DNA from: CAZCZZ01 sp964503335
Lineage (GTDB): Bacteria; Verrucomicrobiota; Kiritimatiellia; CAIVKH01
Direction of reading: 5' to 3'
DNA length: 64,000 bases
Assembly (NCBI GenBank): GCA_964503335.1
Contig: CAZCZZ010000011.1
Coordinates: 9,638 to 73,637 of the forward strand
Shown in pieces: positions 51,685-60,053 of this stretch (the stretch's first letter is position 1; each line of letters opens with the position of its first letter). The position numbers were made by a program, and so were the translations under genes. The notes under the pieces were generated by a model. That model was given only the letters and a program-made list of their open reading frames with translations, did not search any database and was not told where the DNA came from.

Positions 51685-54180
51685 CTAAATTCTTGCGGCG
51701 CCTACGCGCACGCGGGCCGACAGGATACGACATCCCTGTCCCGGCGGACAGACCAGGATGGGTTCAAAATGTATTTCGCGGATGTGTGGGATTTCCTCGA
51801 CCAGCAGCGAGACGCGCAGGAGGAGGTCTTCGAGCATCGGAATATCGCCCGCCCCTTCGGCGCCCTCGCCGGTAAGAATGGGGTATGACTTGAGGGATCG
51901 GATCATGCGGGCCGCGTCCTGGTCTGTGAGCGGTGTGATGCGATGGCTGACATCATCCAGAAGGCGCGCCTCTTCGTCCGCCAGTCCCAGCGATACGAGC
52001 GGGCCGAAGGTCGGGTCTTCCCGCACGACAACTCGAACGGGGATGCCCGTCGCAGGGACCTCATGACGCGATCGTCCGCTAGCAGGGCGGAAGGGCAGGG
52101 CAAAGGATTCGAGCAGGCTCTTCGTATCGTGATCCGATAACCAGTCGTCGCCACCCAGGGATATCGCGGCTTCGCAAATCTTCCGGGCTGTGGCCGCGTC
52201 GATATCCTCAAAATCGACCATCATGCCCGGCGTTTCGTCGCGCCAGGCCGAGTACGTGGCGGCGCGTCCAAGGGCCCGCGCGGCGGTCTCCGGGAACTGG
52301 TAGCAGGGTATCGTCTCACCGTTTGCGTCAGCGACCGCCTGCGCACCCTCTTCGCTCATGAGCACGGCGAGTACGGGCTTTCCCGCGGCGCTGCGTTCGC
52401 GCGCGGTATGCATGCCCTGCGCCATGGCCTTTACAACGTTTGCTGTGTCCGATTCCAGGACGGGCGTGTAGATCACGATCAAGGCATCGACGTGTTTGTC
52501 GAGGAGGAGGTACTCAACGGCCTCGCGATAGTGCTGTGCCGTCGCGTCGGCGGTCATATCGCATGTTCCCGACACGTCGGCGCCGGATGGCAGAGCGACT
52601 TGGATCTGGCGGCACGTCGATTCGACGGGAGAAGCCGCGGACAAGCCCACGGCGTCGCATGCGTCGCGACACAGCACGCCGCAGCCGTGGGAATTTGCGA
52701 CGATCGCGACCCGGTTGCCGGCGGGCAGGGGCTGGTTGCCGAGCAGGCAGGCCGTCTCGAACATGTCTTCGATCGAATCCGCACGGATGACACCTGTTTG
52801 ACGGAACAGCGCATCGACAGCGAGGTCGCCACCCTGGTGACGACCACCCTTCACGCAGATAATCGGTTTGCTGCGGGCCACGTTTCGGGCAATCCGGCTG
52901 AAGCGACGCGGGTTTCCGAAGGACTCGAGATAGAGAAGGATGACACGGGTTGCCGCGTCCTCCTGCCAGTAATGCAGAAGATCGTTGCCGGTCACATCGG
53001 CCTTGTTGCCCATGCTGACGAAGTGCGAGAGGCCGATGTGGCGCTGGTTGGCTAGGCGCAGGATGGCGAGGCCGAGTCCGCCGCTTTGCGATGAGATCGC
53101 GATGCGACCTTGCGGCGGCACCACGGTGGAAAATGTCGCGTTGAGTGAGACGGACGGATCGGTGTTCAAGAGCCCCAGGCAGTTCGGGCCAAGCATCCGC
53201 ATACCGTAGCCGCGCACCTGTTCAACGAGAGCCTTCTGCATGGAAGCGCCAGAGGGGCCCGCATCCGAGAATCCGGACGAGACAACGACAAGCGCATGCA
53301 CGCCGTGCTTTGCGCAATCGTCGACCACTGCGGGCACCTGCTCTCGGGGAACAGCGATGATGGCCAGGTCCACGGGGCCCGGCACGGCGGTGATACCCGG
53401 ATAAGCGCGTGCCGATGCGATGGAAACGGCCTGCGGATTTACCGGATAGACCGGTCCTTCGAAACGCTGCCGCATCAGCGCTTCCACGATGCGGTGACCG
53501 ACATGCTTCGGATCACGCGAGGCTCCAATCACGGCCACGGCGTTTGGATGAAAGAAGGGTCGGATCGATGCATTCGTGAAAAGCCGGTCGCGCGACTCGG
53601 AGCGTTCGACGCTTTCCGCGCCCGGCATGACGGAGAACGTGATCTCAACCGCGCCTTCCTCGTGGTTCTCCTTGATCGCGAAACCGGAGTTCCGGAAGAC
53701 ATCGAGCATGGGCTTGTTGTCGGGGTGCGTGACCGCGACGAATTCGCTGAAACCGTGTGACGTCGCCAATAGCGCGAGTCGTTCGAGGAGGATGCCGCCG
53801 ATCCCCTTGCCGTGGAAGGCATCATCCACGGCCACAGCGAATTCCGCCTCGGGCCCACGCATGGCGATGTAGGAACCCGCAGCGATGATCCGCATTTCAC
53901 CGTTGGCGATGCGCGTGACAACGAGGGTCCACTGCCGGCGCGGGTCTGTATTTTCGCAAAGGCGGTCAATAATCTCGAGTCCCGGCTTCGCGTCGGTGAA
54001 GAAGCGGAAGCGGCGCGATGCGGGTGTCAGACGGCGATAGAAGCTGCCCATGGCCTCGCGGTCGGAAGGCTGCGCGGGCCGAAGGTTGGCCGTGGATCCG
54101 TCGCGGAGGATCAGTCGTCCCTGGCCGGGCGCATCCTGGTACAAGGCTGGCAGAAAAAGAGGTCTGACGCTGCTGGTCAT
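51685..54180 (-). CDS. N-terminal GNAT fused to degenerate acyl-CoA synthetase
   Basis: An 831-residue protein with the domain order reversed relative to its neighbour. GNAT is at about 20-190 (RLILRDGSTANLRPAQPSDREAM, FHGKGIGGILLERLALL). It is followed by the CoA-binding part (IRPFFHPNAVAVIGASRDPKHVGHR) and succinyl-CoA-ligase domains in which the SHTGSLTG segment is replaced by a shorter GGRHQGGD. The ATP-grasp is reduced to its C-terminal subdomain, lacking the VLKLxSxxxxHKTDxGG half. It is therefore probably a CoA-sensing, non-synthetase regulator that acetylates proteins. The ATG at 54180 starts MTSSVRPLFL; a longer frame to 54246 lacks support. Confidence 0.8.
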   Translation of the reverse strand: MTSSVRPLFLPALYQDAPGQGRLILRDGSTANLRPAQPSDREAMGSFYRRLTPASRRFRFFTDAKPGLEIIDRLCENTDPRRQWTLVVTRIANGEMRIIAAGSYIAMRGPEAEFAVAVDDAFHGKGIGGILLERLALLATSHGFSEFVAVTHPDNKPMLDVFRNSGFAIKENHEEGAVEITFSVMPGAESVERSESRDRLFTNASIRPFFHPNAVAVIGASRDPKHVGHRIVEALMRQRFEGPVYPVNPQAVSIASARAYPGITAVPGPVDLAIIAVPREQVPAVVDDCAKHGVHALVVVSSGFSDAGPSGASMQKALVEQVRGYGMRMLGPNCLGLLNTDPSVSLNATFSTVVPPQGRIAISSQSGGLGLAILRLANQRHIGLSHFVSMGNKADVTGNDLLHYWQEDAATRVILLYLESFGNPRRFSRIARNVARSKPIICVKGGRHQGGDLAVDALFRQTGVIRADSIEDMFETACLLGNQPLPAGNRVAIVANSHGCGVLCRDACDAVGLSAASPVESTCRQIQVALPSGADVSGTCDMTADATAQHYREAVEYLLLDKHVDALIVIYTPVLESDTANVVKAMAQGMHTARERSAAGKPVLAVLMSEEGAQAVADANGETIPCYQFPETAARALGRAATYSAWRDETPGMMVDFEDIDAATARKICEAAISLGGDDWLSDHDTKSLLESFALPFRPASGRSRHEVPATGIPVRVVVREDPTFGPLVSLGLADEEARLLDDVSHRITPLTDQDAARMIRSLKSYPILTGEGAEGAGDIPMLEDLLLRVSLLVEEIPHIREIHFEPILVCPPGQGCRILSARVRVGAARI

Positions 54181-54252
54181 AGACTTCGCTTGTCCCCCGC
54201 CAGTATGCAGCGACAGGCATGAACGGGACACCTCATTCTTCACCACAGGCTG

Positions 54253-54786
54253 CTATGAATCGGTGCGGGACGTTCTTCCCTTTTCGTTCTTCTCGTGAGG
54301 GCGCACATCATCCAGCGGAGGTTGTTCGTTCATGCTGAGCAGGATTCCCTGCATGATGGTTTCGCTCACGAAGCGTTTCCGGTCCTTCGCCTGGAGGACC
54401 GCGCTGACGAGGTGCGATGGCGGGTCCTCGTGTGAAAGATATCCAAGGGCGCCGGCGCGGAGGGCGCGTGAAGCAAGCAGGGGGTCTGGCCGGGACGTCA
54501 CGATTACGAGGGGAAGCTCTGGGTGTGCCTCGTGGATGGTCTTTGCGAGCGGCACGTCTGTCCGTGTTTCCGGGGCGACGTCCAGGATGCAGACGTCGGC
54601 GTCATCGTGGCGGAGCACGGTCTGAGCGCGCGTGCTCGGTGTCGCATGCACGATGAAGTGCGGGCACTTGTGTGATGTGAGGCAGGCGAAATAGCCAGAG
54701 GACTCCGGCGACGCGTCGGTAACCAGTACAACGTGAACATCCGGGAGCGTGTTCCCGGTGGATGTGTGACCCCTGTCGGACTTCAT
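54253..54786 (-). CDS. Degenerate stand-alone receiver-domain protein
   Basis: A 177-residue protein with a receiver fold (VHVVLVTDASPESSGYFA, CILDVAPETRTDVPLAK, LPLVIVTSRPDPLLASRALRAGALGYLSHEDP). The phospho-acceptor Asp is near 69. One acidic residue of the usual pair is replaced (T-D instead of D-D), and the conserved Lys is His119. It has no DNA-binding domain, only a short C-terminal helix and tail. Phosphorylation may be weak or absent, so it may compete or act as an adaptor. It lies 75 bases after the NarL-type regulator, in the same direction as it and the kinase. Confidence 0.6.
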   Translation of the reverse strand: MKSDRGHTSTGNTLPDVHVVLVTDASPESSGYFACLTSHKCPHFIVHATPSTRAQTVLRHDDADVCILDVAPETRTDVPLAKTIHEAHPELPLVIVTSRPDPLLASRALRAGALGYLSHEDPPSHLVSAVLQAKDRKRFVSETIMQGILLSMNEQPPLDDVRPHEKNEKGRTSRTDS

Positions 54787-54861
54787 GGCGCGATCATGCG
54801 CGTGGCATGCCGCATCCGCCATCAGGGTAGGGTCCCCTTCGTTACATCGGGGAATTGCCTA

Positions 54862-55557
54862 TCACGAGGGCTTGGCAAATTTCTGCTCTTCGACCCAGCT
54901 TACGGCGCTGCGGGAAAGCTCTGATGCGCTGCCCAGCGCGAGCTTTTCCTTGATGTGGGCGCGATAGGTCTCGATCGTCTTGACGCTGAGCTTCAACTCC
55001 TCCGCGATCTGGCGTGTACCGCGGCCCTCGCCGATGCGACGGAAGACTTCAAGCTCACGGTCGCTCAGGCGATCGATCGGCGACGACTTCACATCGGTCC
55101 GCCTGTCGGAAAGATCACGCAGCACCTTCTGGCGCACGGAATCGCTGACGTAGATCTTGCCGGAGAGCACCTGGCGGATGGCCTTCACGATGTTGTCGGC
55201 CACTTCCTGCTTCATGATGTAGCCCTTGGCGCCGGCGCGCAGGGCGCGCTCGGCATAGAGGGCCTCGTCGTGCATGGAGACGACGAGGATCGTGAGGTCA
55301 CCGAATTCGGCCCGAAGGGCCTTGGTGATCTCGATGCCGTCGCTGCCTTCGAGCGAGATGTCGAGCAGGACGAGGTCGGGTCGCTCCGTGCGCACCGCGC
55401 TGAGCGTTTCGCCCCGGTCGGATGCCTCAGCGTAGACTTCGAGGTCGGACTCCTGTGCGAGAAGGGCGCGTATGCCCTTCCGGACAATCGGGTGATCATC
55501 GACGATCAGGATTCGCTTCTTGGATGACTTCGATTTCGCTCGTGTGCTTGTCGCCAT
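54862..55557 (-). CDS. NarL/FixJ-type response regulator
   Basis: A 231-residue regulator. The receiver begins KKRILIVDDHPIVRKGIRALL with the acceptor Asp near 66 (LLDISL) and conserved Lys near 116 (GYIMKQ). The LuxR-type helix-turn-helix is at about 165-225 (LSDRELEVFRRIGEGRGTRQIAEELKLSVKTIETYRAHIKEKL). The ATG at 55557 starts MATSTRAKSKSSKKRIL. It follows the histidine kinase by 26 bases and forms its cognate pair. The target genes are unknown. Confidence 0.9.
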   Translation of the reverse strand: MATSTRAKSKSSKKRILIVDDHPIVRKGIRALLAQESDLEVYAEASDRGETLSAVRTERPDLVLLDISLEGSDGIEITKALRAEFGDLTILVVSMHDEALYAERALRAGAKGYIMKQEVADNIVKAIRQVLSGKIYVSDSVRQKVLRDLSDRRTDVKSSPIDRLSDRELEVFRRIGEGRGTRQIAEELKLSVKTIETYRAHIKEKLALGSASELSRSAVSWVEEQKFAKPS

Positions 55558-55583
55558 ATCGTTCCCGGCTTGTTTGACGCGTC

Positions 55584-56627
55584 CTAGTCCCTGGCCATGT
55601 GGCACGACACCAGCGTGCCACCCTTTGCACCCCTCCGGAGTGCAAAGCGCATCCCCGCCATGCTGGCACGATGTTTCATAATCGACAACCCCATTCCCCG
55701 CTCCTGGACGGCGCGCCCGGGCGGCCCCTTCCCGTCGTCTTCCACGGTCAGGATAAGTCCACGCGCGTCCTTTGCGACGCGAATCCAGATCGTCGTGCCT
55801 TCGCTATGCTTGACCGCGTTGTTCACGGCCTCCTGTGCTATGCGGTACATCTGGAGTTCGACTTCCTTGCTCAGATCGGCAATGGAGCGGGGGCCGTGGT
55901 ATCGCACTTCGAAGCCATACAGTTTCGAGAAATTGTCTGCCATCTCCTCAAGTGCGGAGAACAGGCCGTGCCGCTCCAATTCCGTCGGATAGAGCCCGTG
56001 CGAGAGCCTCTTGACTTCCCCCAACGCTTCGCGCGCCAGCGTGGACAGTTCGCCCGCATCGGCGGCGACATGGTCGCCCTGCTTCTGGGCCAGCGCGCGG
56101 GCGAGCAGGGAGATGCCGGTCATCTGCTGGCCGAGGACGTCGTGCAGATCCTTGCCGATTTCCCGTCGCTCATTCTCGCTCGCCATCACCAGGGCCTTCT
56201 CGAGTCGCTTGCGATTGGTGATGTCATGCGCGATGCCGACAAAGGTCCGGCGCTTTCCGCTGTGCACCTCGCTGACCGCCAGGTGCATGGGGAATATGCT
56301 TCCATCCTTCCGCATGCCTTGCACCTCGCGACCGACCCCGATGATCTTGGCGCGACCTGTCTTGAGGTAGCGCTGGACCCATTGGTCGTGATGTTCCGCG
56401 AAATGAGGCGGCATGAGCATGGAGATGTTCCGGCCGACCACATCAATCTGTGGATAGCCGAACATCTTTTCCGCAGCGCGATTGTAGGTCTCTACGATGC
56501 CATGGTCGTCGATGGAGATGATGGCGTCCGCTGCCGTATCCAGAATGGCGCGAAGCTTGGCCTCGGACTCTGAATGCGGCGCACGGCGGGCCTTCTTCTT
56601 TGGGTGTTTCGCTGCTGTTTTTCCCAT
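55584..56627 (-). CDS. PAS-domain histidine kinase (NarX/HisKA_3 type)
   Basis: A 347-residue soluble kinase. The PAS domain spans about 25-140 (LRAILDTAADAIISIDDHGIVETYNRAAEKMFGY..). A PAS-associated C-terminal motif (RTFVGIAHDITNRKRLEKAL) leads to HisKA_3 with the phospho-His near 162 (IGKDLHDVLGQQMTGIS), and HATPase_c ends in DDGKGPPGRAVQERGMGLSIMKHRA. Cysteine or heme ligands are not evident, so the signal is unknown. The ATG at 56627 starts MGKTAAKHPKKKAR; the longer frame overlaps hisB. It is divergent from hisB, sharing a 103-base promoter region. Confidence 0.85.
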   Translation of the reverse strand: MGKTAAKHPKKKARRAPHSESEAKLRAILDTAADAIISIDDHGIVETYNRAAEKMFGYPQIDVVGRNISMLMPPHFAEHHDQWVQRYLKTGRAKIIGVGREVQGMRKDGSIFPMHLAVSEVHSGKRRTFVGIAHDITNRKRLEKALVMASENERREIGKDLHDVLGQQMTGISLLARALAQKQGDHVAADAGELSTLAREALGEVKRLSHGLYPTELERHGLFSALEEMADNFSKLYGFEVRYHGPRSIADLSKEVELQMYRIAQEAVNNAVKHSEGTTIWIRVAKDARGLILTVEDDGKGPPGRAVQERGMGLSIMKHRASMAGMRFALRRGAKGGTLVSCHMARD

Positions 56628-56730
56628 GCTTGGAAGCTTTGTATCAGGTTCATCCAAGAGTTGGAACACCGGATCAAAGCTAGTTTTGCGCGTTGACGAT
56701 GAGGGGTTGATCGAACATCGTAGACGCCCC

Positions 56731-57321
56731 ATGAAAGCACGGATTGCACAGTTACACAGGGTTACGAAAGAGACGGACATCGCGATCCGGCTCAATCTTG
56801 ACGGGTCGGGGGTCTATAAGAACCGGACCGGTATCCCGTTCTTCGACCACATGCTGGACCTGCTCGCCAAACATGCCCTGCTGGATCTGACGATTAAAGC
56901 CAAGGGCGACCTCGACGTCGATTATCACCACACCGTGGAGGATGTCGGGCTCGCATTGGGCGACGCCCTGAACCAGGCGCTGGGTGACCGCAAGGGCATC
57001 ACGCGCTACGGCTGGTGCCTCATGCCGATGGACGAGACGCTTTCACAGGTCGCTCTGGACCTGGGCGGGCGCCCGTACCTCGTATACTCGCTTACGACGA
57101 AGAAGCGGAAGATCCGAGACTTTGACGTGGACCTGATCGAGGAATTCTTCCGCGCCTTCAGCACGCAGGCGCGCATGAACCTGCACATCCAGCAGCAATA
57201 CGGACAGGAACCGCATCACGCGATCGAGTCCGTCTTCAAAGGCCTTGCCAAGGCGCTCATGATGGCGGTGGCGAAGAACCCGCGCATCAAGGGCGTACTT
57301 TCGAGCAAGGGAACGATTTGA
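56731..57321 (+). CDS. hisB: Imidazoleglycerol-phosphate dehydratase
   Basis: A 196-residue enzyme of step six of histidine synthesis. The metal-binding repeats HHTVEDVGLALG and HHAIESVFKGLAKAL are intact, as is FFDHMLDLLAKHAL. It is the monofunctional dehydratase, not the HisB phosphatase fusion. The ATG at 56731 is the usual start, and an open extension upstream is an overlap with the kinase region. It starts a plus-strand run with hisH and hisA, with a 76-base gap that holds an inverted repeat. Confidence 0.93.
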   Translation: MKARIAQLHRVTKETDIAIRLNLDGSGVYKNRTGIPFFDHMLDLLAKHALLDLTIKAKGDLDVDYHHTVEDVGLALGDALNQALGDRKGITRYGWCLMPMDETLSQVALDLGGRPYLVYSLTTKKRKIRDFDVDLIEEFFRAFSTQARMNLHIQQQYGQEPHHAIESVFKGLAKALMMAVAKNPRIKGVLSSKGTI

Positions 57322-57332
57322 AGAACGTAATC

Positions 57333-57394
57333 CGTGATCCGTAATCGGTAATCCGATTCGGATGCGGATGACGGGTCACGGATAACGGATCACG
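57333..57394. repeat. Inverted repeat between hisB and hisH
   Basis: CGTGATCCGTAATC (57333-57346) and GATAACGGATCACG (57381-57394) are inverted, with one mismatch. The intervening DNA repeats GGTAATCC-like and GGAT-like words. This is an intercistronic repeat that could fold as a long hairpin. Confidence 0.6.
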
Positions 57395-57397
57395 AAC

Positions 57398-58030
57398 ATG
57401 TTGGGAATCATCGATTACGGAATGGGCAATCTTGGGAGCGTCACGAATGCGTGTCGTTTCCTTGAGCTTGCCTGCAGGGTGGTGACGAAGCCGGCGGACA
57501 TGGAGGGCTGCGAAGCCGTCATTCTGCCCGGCGTGGGTGCGTTCGGTGACTGCATGAAGCATCTCGATGAGCATGGATTCATTGACCCGGTGAAGGGCTG
57601 GATCAAAGCCGGCCGCCCCTTCCTTGGCATCTGCCTCGGCCTGCAGGTCCTGTTTGAAGACGGCGAGGAGTCACCGGGCGTGCAGGGGCTTGGCGTTTTT
57701 AAGGGAACCGTCCGACGCTTTGAAGAGAAGCCGGAACTCAAGATCCCACAGATCGGTTGGAACAAAGTGAAGAAGGTGAATCCGGACTGCCCGCTATTCC
57801 AAGGCGTCCCGGACGATGCATTCTTCTATTTTGTGCACTCGTATCGTGTCGACGCGAAGGACGCCTCCATTGTCTGCGGTGAAACGGAATATGGCATCAC
57901 GTATCCCTCCATGGTTTGGAAGGACAATGTCTATGCCGTGCAGTTCCACCCGGAGAAGAGCCAGCGCGTGGGCCTGCGTATGCTCGAGAATTTTGGCGAC
58001 GCCGCGTTTGAAAAGGCGAAATTCAAATGA
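57398..58030 (+). CDS. hisH: Imidazole glycerol phosphate synthase glutaminase subunit
   Basis: A 210-residue class I glutamine amidotransferase that provides ammonia to HisF. The nucleophile Cys is in FLGICLGLQVLFEDGE. The His and Glu of the triad are in VQFHPEKSQ. IDYGMGNLGSVTNA opens the protein as in other HisH proteins. The stop overlaps hisA by four bases. hisF is not in the window, though HisH needs it as its partner. Confidence 0.93.
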   Translation: MLGIIDYGMGNLGSVTNACRFLELACRVVTKPADMEGCEAVILPGVGAFGDCMKHLDEHGFIDPVKGWIKAGRPFLGICLGLQVLFEDGEESPGVQGLGVFKGTVRRFEEKPELKIPQIGWNKVKKVNPDCPLFQGVPDDAFFYFVHSYRVDAKDASIVCGETEYGITYPSMVWKDNVYAVQFHPEKSQRVGLRMLENFGDAAFEKAKFK

Positions 58031-58755
58031 GTCACTTCACGATCTTTCCTGCCATCGATTTGAAGCATGGCCACTGCGTGCGCTTGCTGCAGGGGCGTGC
58101 GGACCAGGAAACGGTCTACGGCAAGGATCCCGTCGCAATGGCTCACCACTGGGTGGAGCAGGGCGCAAAGTGGCTTCACGTCGTCGATCTCGACGGCGCG
58201 TTTGAAGGCCATCCGGTCCAGTTCGAATTGGTCGGGCGCATCGCGAAGGCGTTGAAGGTTCCTGTCCAGTGCGGTGGCGGACTCCGCACGGATGAGGACA
58301 TCCAGAAGCTTCTCGATGTCGGTGTCGCCCGCGTCATTCTGGGGACCCGCGCCTGGGCGGAGCCCGAGCAACTGGAAACCCTTGCCGCGAAGTTTGGCGA
58401 CAAGCTCGTGGTCGGCATCGATTCCCGTGAAGGCATGGTCCAGATCAAGGGCTGGACCGTGACGACGAACGTCGCGGCCACGACGCTGGCGCAGCGAGCG
58501 GACGCGGTGGGCGTGAAGACGCTGATTGTCACCGACACGGCCACGGACGGCATGTTGAAGGGCGCGAACGTGCGGGCGATTGAGGATGTCTGCAATTCCG
58601 TAAAGTGCCATGTCATCGCGTCGGGTGGCGTGTCCGACAAGTCGGATATCGTGGCGCTGCGTCAGCTTCGCAAGCAGAACCTTGTCGGCGCCATCGTGGG
58701 CAAGGCCTTGTACGAGAATCGTGCGACGTTACGCGAACTTCAGGAAGCGGGCTGA
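58027..58755 (+). CDS. hisA: HisA phosphoribosyl isomerase
   Basis: A 242-residue TIM-barrel isomerase acting on ProFAR in histidine synthesis. The catalytic Asp is in IFPAIDLKHGHCVRLLQG, and the second catalytic Asp in LIVTDTATDGML. Phosphate sites QCGGGLRT and IASGGVSDKSD are intact. It overlaps hisH by four bases. HisA and HisF are paralogues; the VRLLQG N-terminus favours HisA. The M16 gene follows after nine bases. Confidence 0.9.
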   Translation: MSHFTIFPAIDLKHGHCVRLLQGRADQETVYGKDPVAMAHHWVEQGAKWLHVVDLDGAFEGHPVQFELVGRIAKALKVPVQCGGGLRTDEDIQKLLDVGVARVILGTRAWAEPEQLETLAAKFGDKLVVGIDSREGMVQIKGWTVTTNVAATTLAQRADAVGVKTLIVTDTATDGMLKGANVRAIEDVCNSVKCHVIASGGVSDKSDIVALRQLRKQNLVGAIVGKALYENRATLRELQEAG

Positions 58756-58764
58756 CGCGGTCTG

Positions 58765-60048
58765 ATGCACGTCGATGCCCAAGTCACGCGCCTCCCGGGC
58801 GGCCTCAGGGTTGCGACGGTCCGCATGCCATCCGTCGACAGTGTCGCGATGGGCTTCTGGGTCGGCATCGGCGGACGCCACGAACCCGCGCGTCTGAACG
58901 GAATCAGCCACTACATCGAGCACCTGCTCTTCAAGGGCACGACCACGCGCAGCGCGCGCGACATCTCCGAGGAGATTGAAGGGCACGGCGGCTACTTCGA
59001 TGCGTACACCCAGGAAGAGCACACGTGCTATTACGCCCGTGTGGCGGCGAAGCGCACGTGGGACGTGTTTGATGTGTTGTCGGATATGTTCCTGCACCCG
59101 CGTTTCGCGGCGGCGGATGTGGAGAAGGAACGCCAGGTCATCCTCGAGGAAATCGCGATGTATCGCGAGCAGCCCGCGCAGCATGTGGACGAGATGATGA
59201 TGGCGGCTCTCTGGCCGGGGCATGCGCTGGGTCGTCCGCTGACGGGCACGAAGGAATCGCTTCAGAACCTCCACCGGAAAGAACTGCTCGCCTTTAAGAA
59301 GTCGTTCTATTCGACGAGGCGCACGGTGGTCGGATTTGCCGGCCGGATTGAACACGCAGAAGCGGTGGAGCGGGTGCGTGAAACCCTGGCCTCGATCTCG
59401 GGGCAGAAAGCGGCCCGGATCAACAGCGCCGCCATACCGCGCAAGCCTCGCGCGATGCACGTGGAGAAGCGCGAGACGGATCAGGTGCATCTGGCTCTCG
59501 GGTTCCGGTGCTTCGGCCGGCACGATCCCCGTCGCCACGCAGCGCGGCTTCTCAGCGTCATGATGGGCGAGCTCATGAGCTCTCGCCTGTTCCAGCGCGT
59601 CCGCGAAGACCACTGCCTTGCCTATGCAATCAACAGTGGCGTGCAACTCTACGAGGAAGCGGGCTTCTTTGCCATCGATGCGGGACTCGACCGCACGCGG
59701 AGCGGAAAGGCACTGGCCCTGATCGTGTCGGAACTGCAACGCGCGTGCGCCAGGCCACCGTCGCGTTCGGAGCTGCAAAGAGCGAAGGATTACACAACGG
59801 GGCAGATGCTGATCGGTCTGGAGAATTCTGCAAATCAGCTATCTTTCGTGGGCGAGCAACTGTTGGCTTATGGCCATGTTCAGCAGCCGAGCCGCATCAT
59901 TGAGCAAGTCGAGACCGTAACCCCGGAAGACATACGCATCGTCGCGCGCGCGATCTTCCGTCGCTCTGCGGCAAGCTGTGCTGTAATCCTGCCCTCTGAG
60001 GACCGGCATACGGAAGGCGCTGTCCGATCCGCGTTGAATCGCTTATGA
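58765..60048 (+). CDS. M16-family zinc peptidase
   Basis: A 427-residue insulinase-type peptidase. The inverted zinc motif HYIEH is near residues 49-53, with the distal Glu in VILEEIAMYREQPAQHVDEMM. The second domain (RETDQVHLALGFRCFGRHDPRRHAARLLSVMMG) has the fold but lacks a zinc site, as expected for a catalytic M16B subunit. No signal peptide, so it is likely cytoplasmic or processed. It follows hisA by nine bases and may be co-transcribed, although the function is unrelated to histidine synthesis. A bacterial M16B enzyme would need dimerisation. Confidence 0.88.
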   Translation: MHVDAQVTRLPGGLRVATVRMPSVDSVAMGFWVGIGGRHEPARLNGISHYIEHLLFKGTTTRSARDISEEIEGHGGYFDAYTQEEHTCYYARVAAKRTWDVFDVLSDMFLHPRFAAADVEKERQVILEEIAMYREQPAQHVDEMMMAALWPGHALGRPLTGTKESLQNLHRKELLAFKKSFYSTRRTVVGFAGRIEHAEAVERVRETLASISGQKAARINSAAIPRKPRAMHVEKRETDQVHLALGFRCFGRHDPRRHAARLLSVMMGELMSSRLFQRVREDHCLAYAINSGVQLYEEAGFFAIDAGLDRTRSGKALALIVSELQRACARPPSRSELQRAKDYTTGQMLIGLENSANQLSFVGEQLLAYGHVQQPSRIIEQVETVTPEDIRIVARAIFRRSAASCAVILPSEDRHTEGAVRSALNRL

Positions 60049-60053
60049 GCCGG

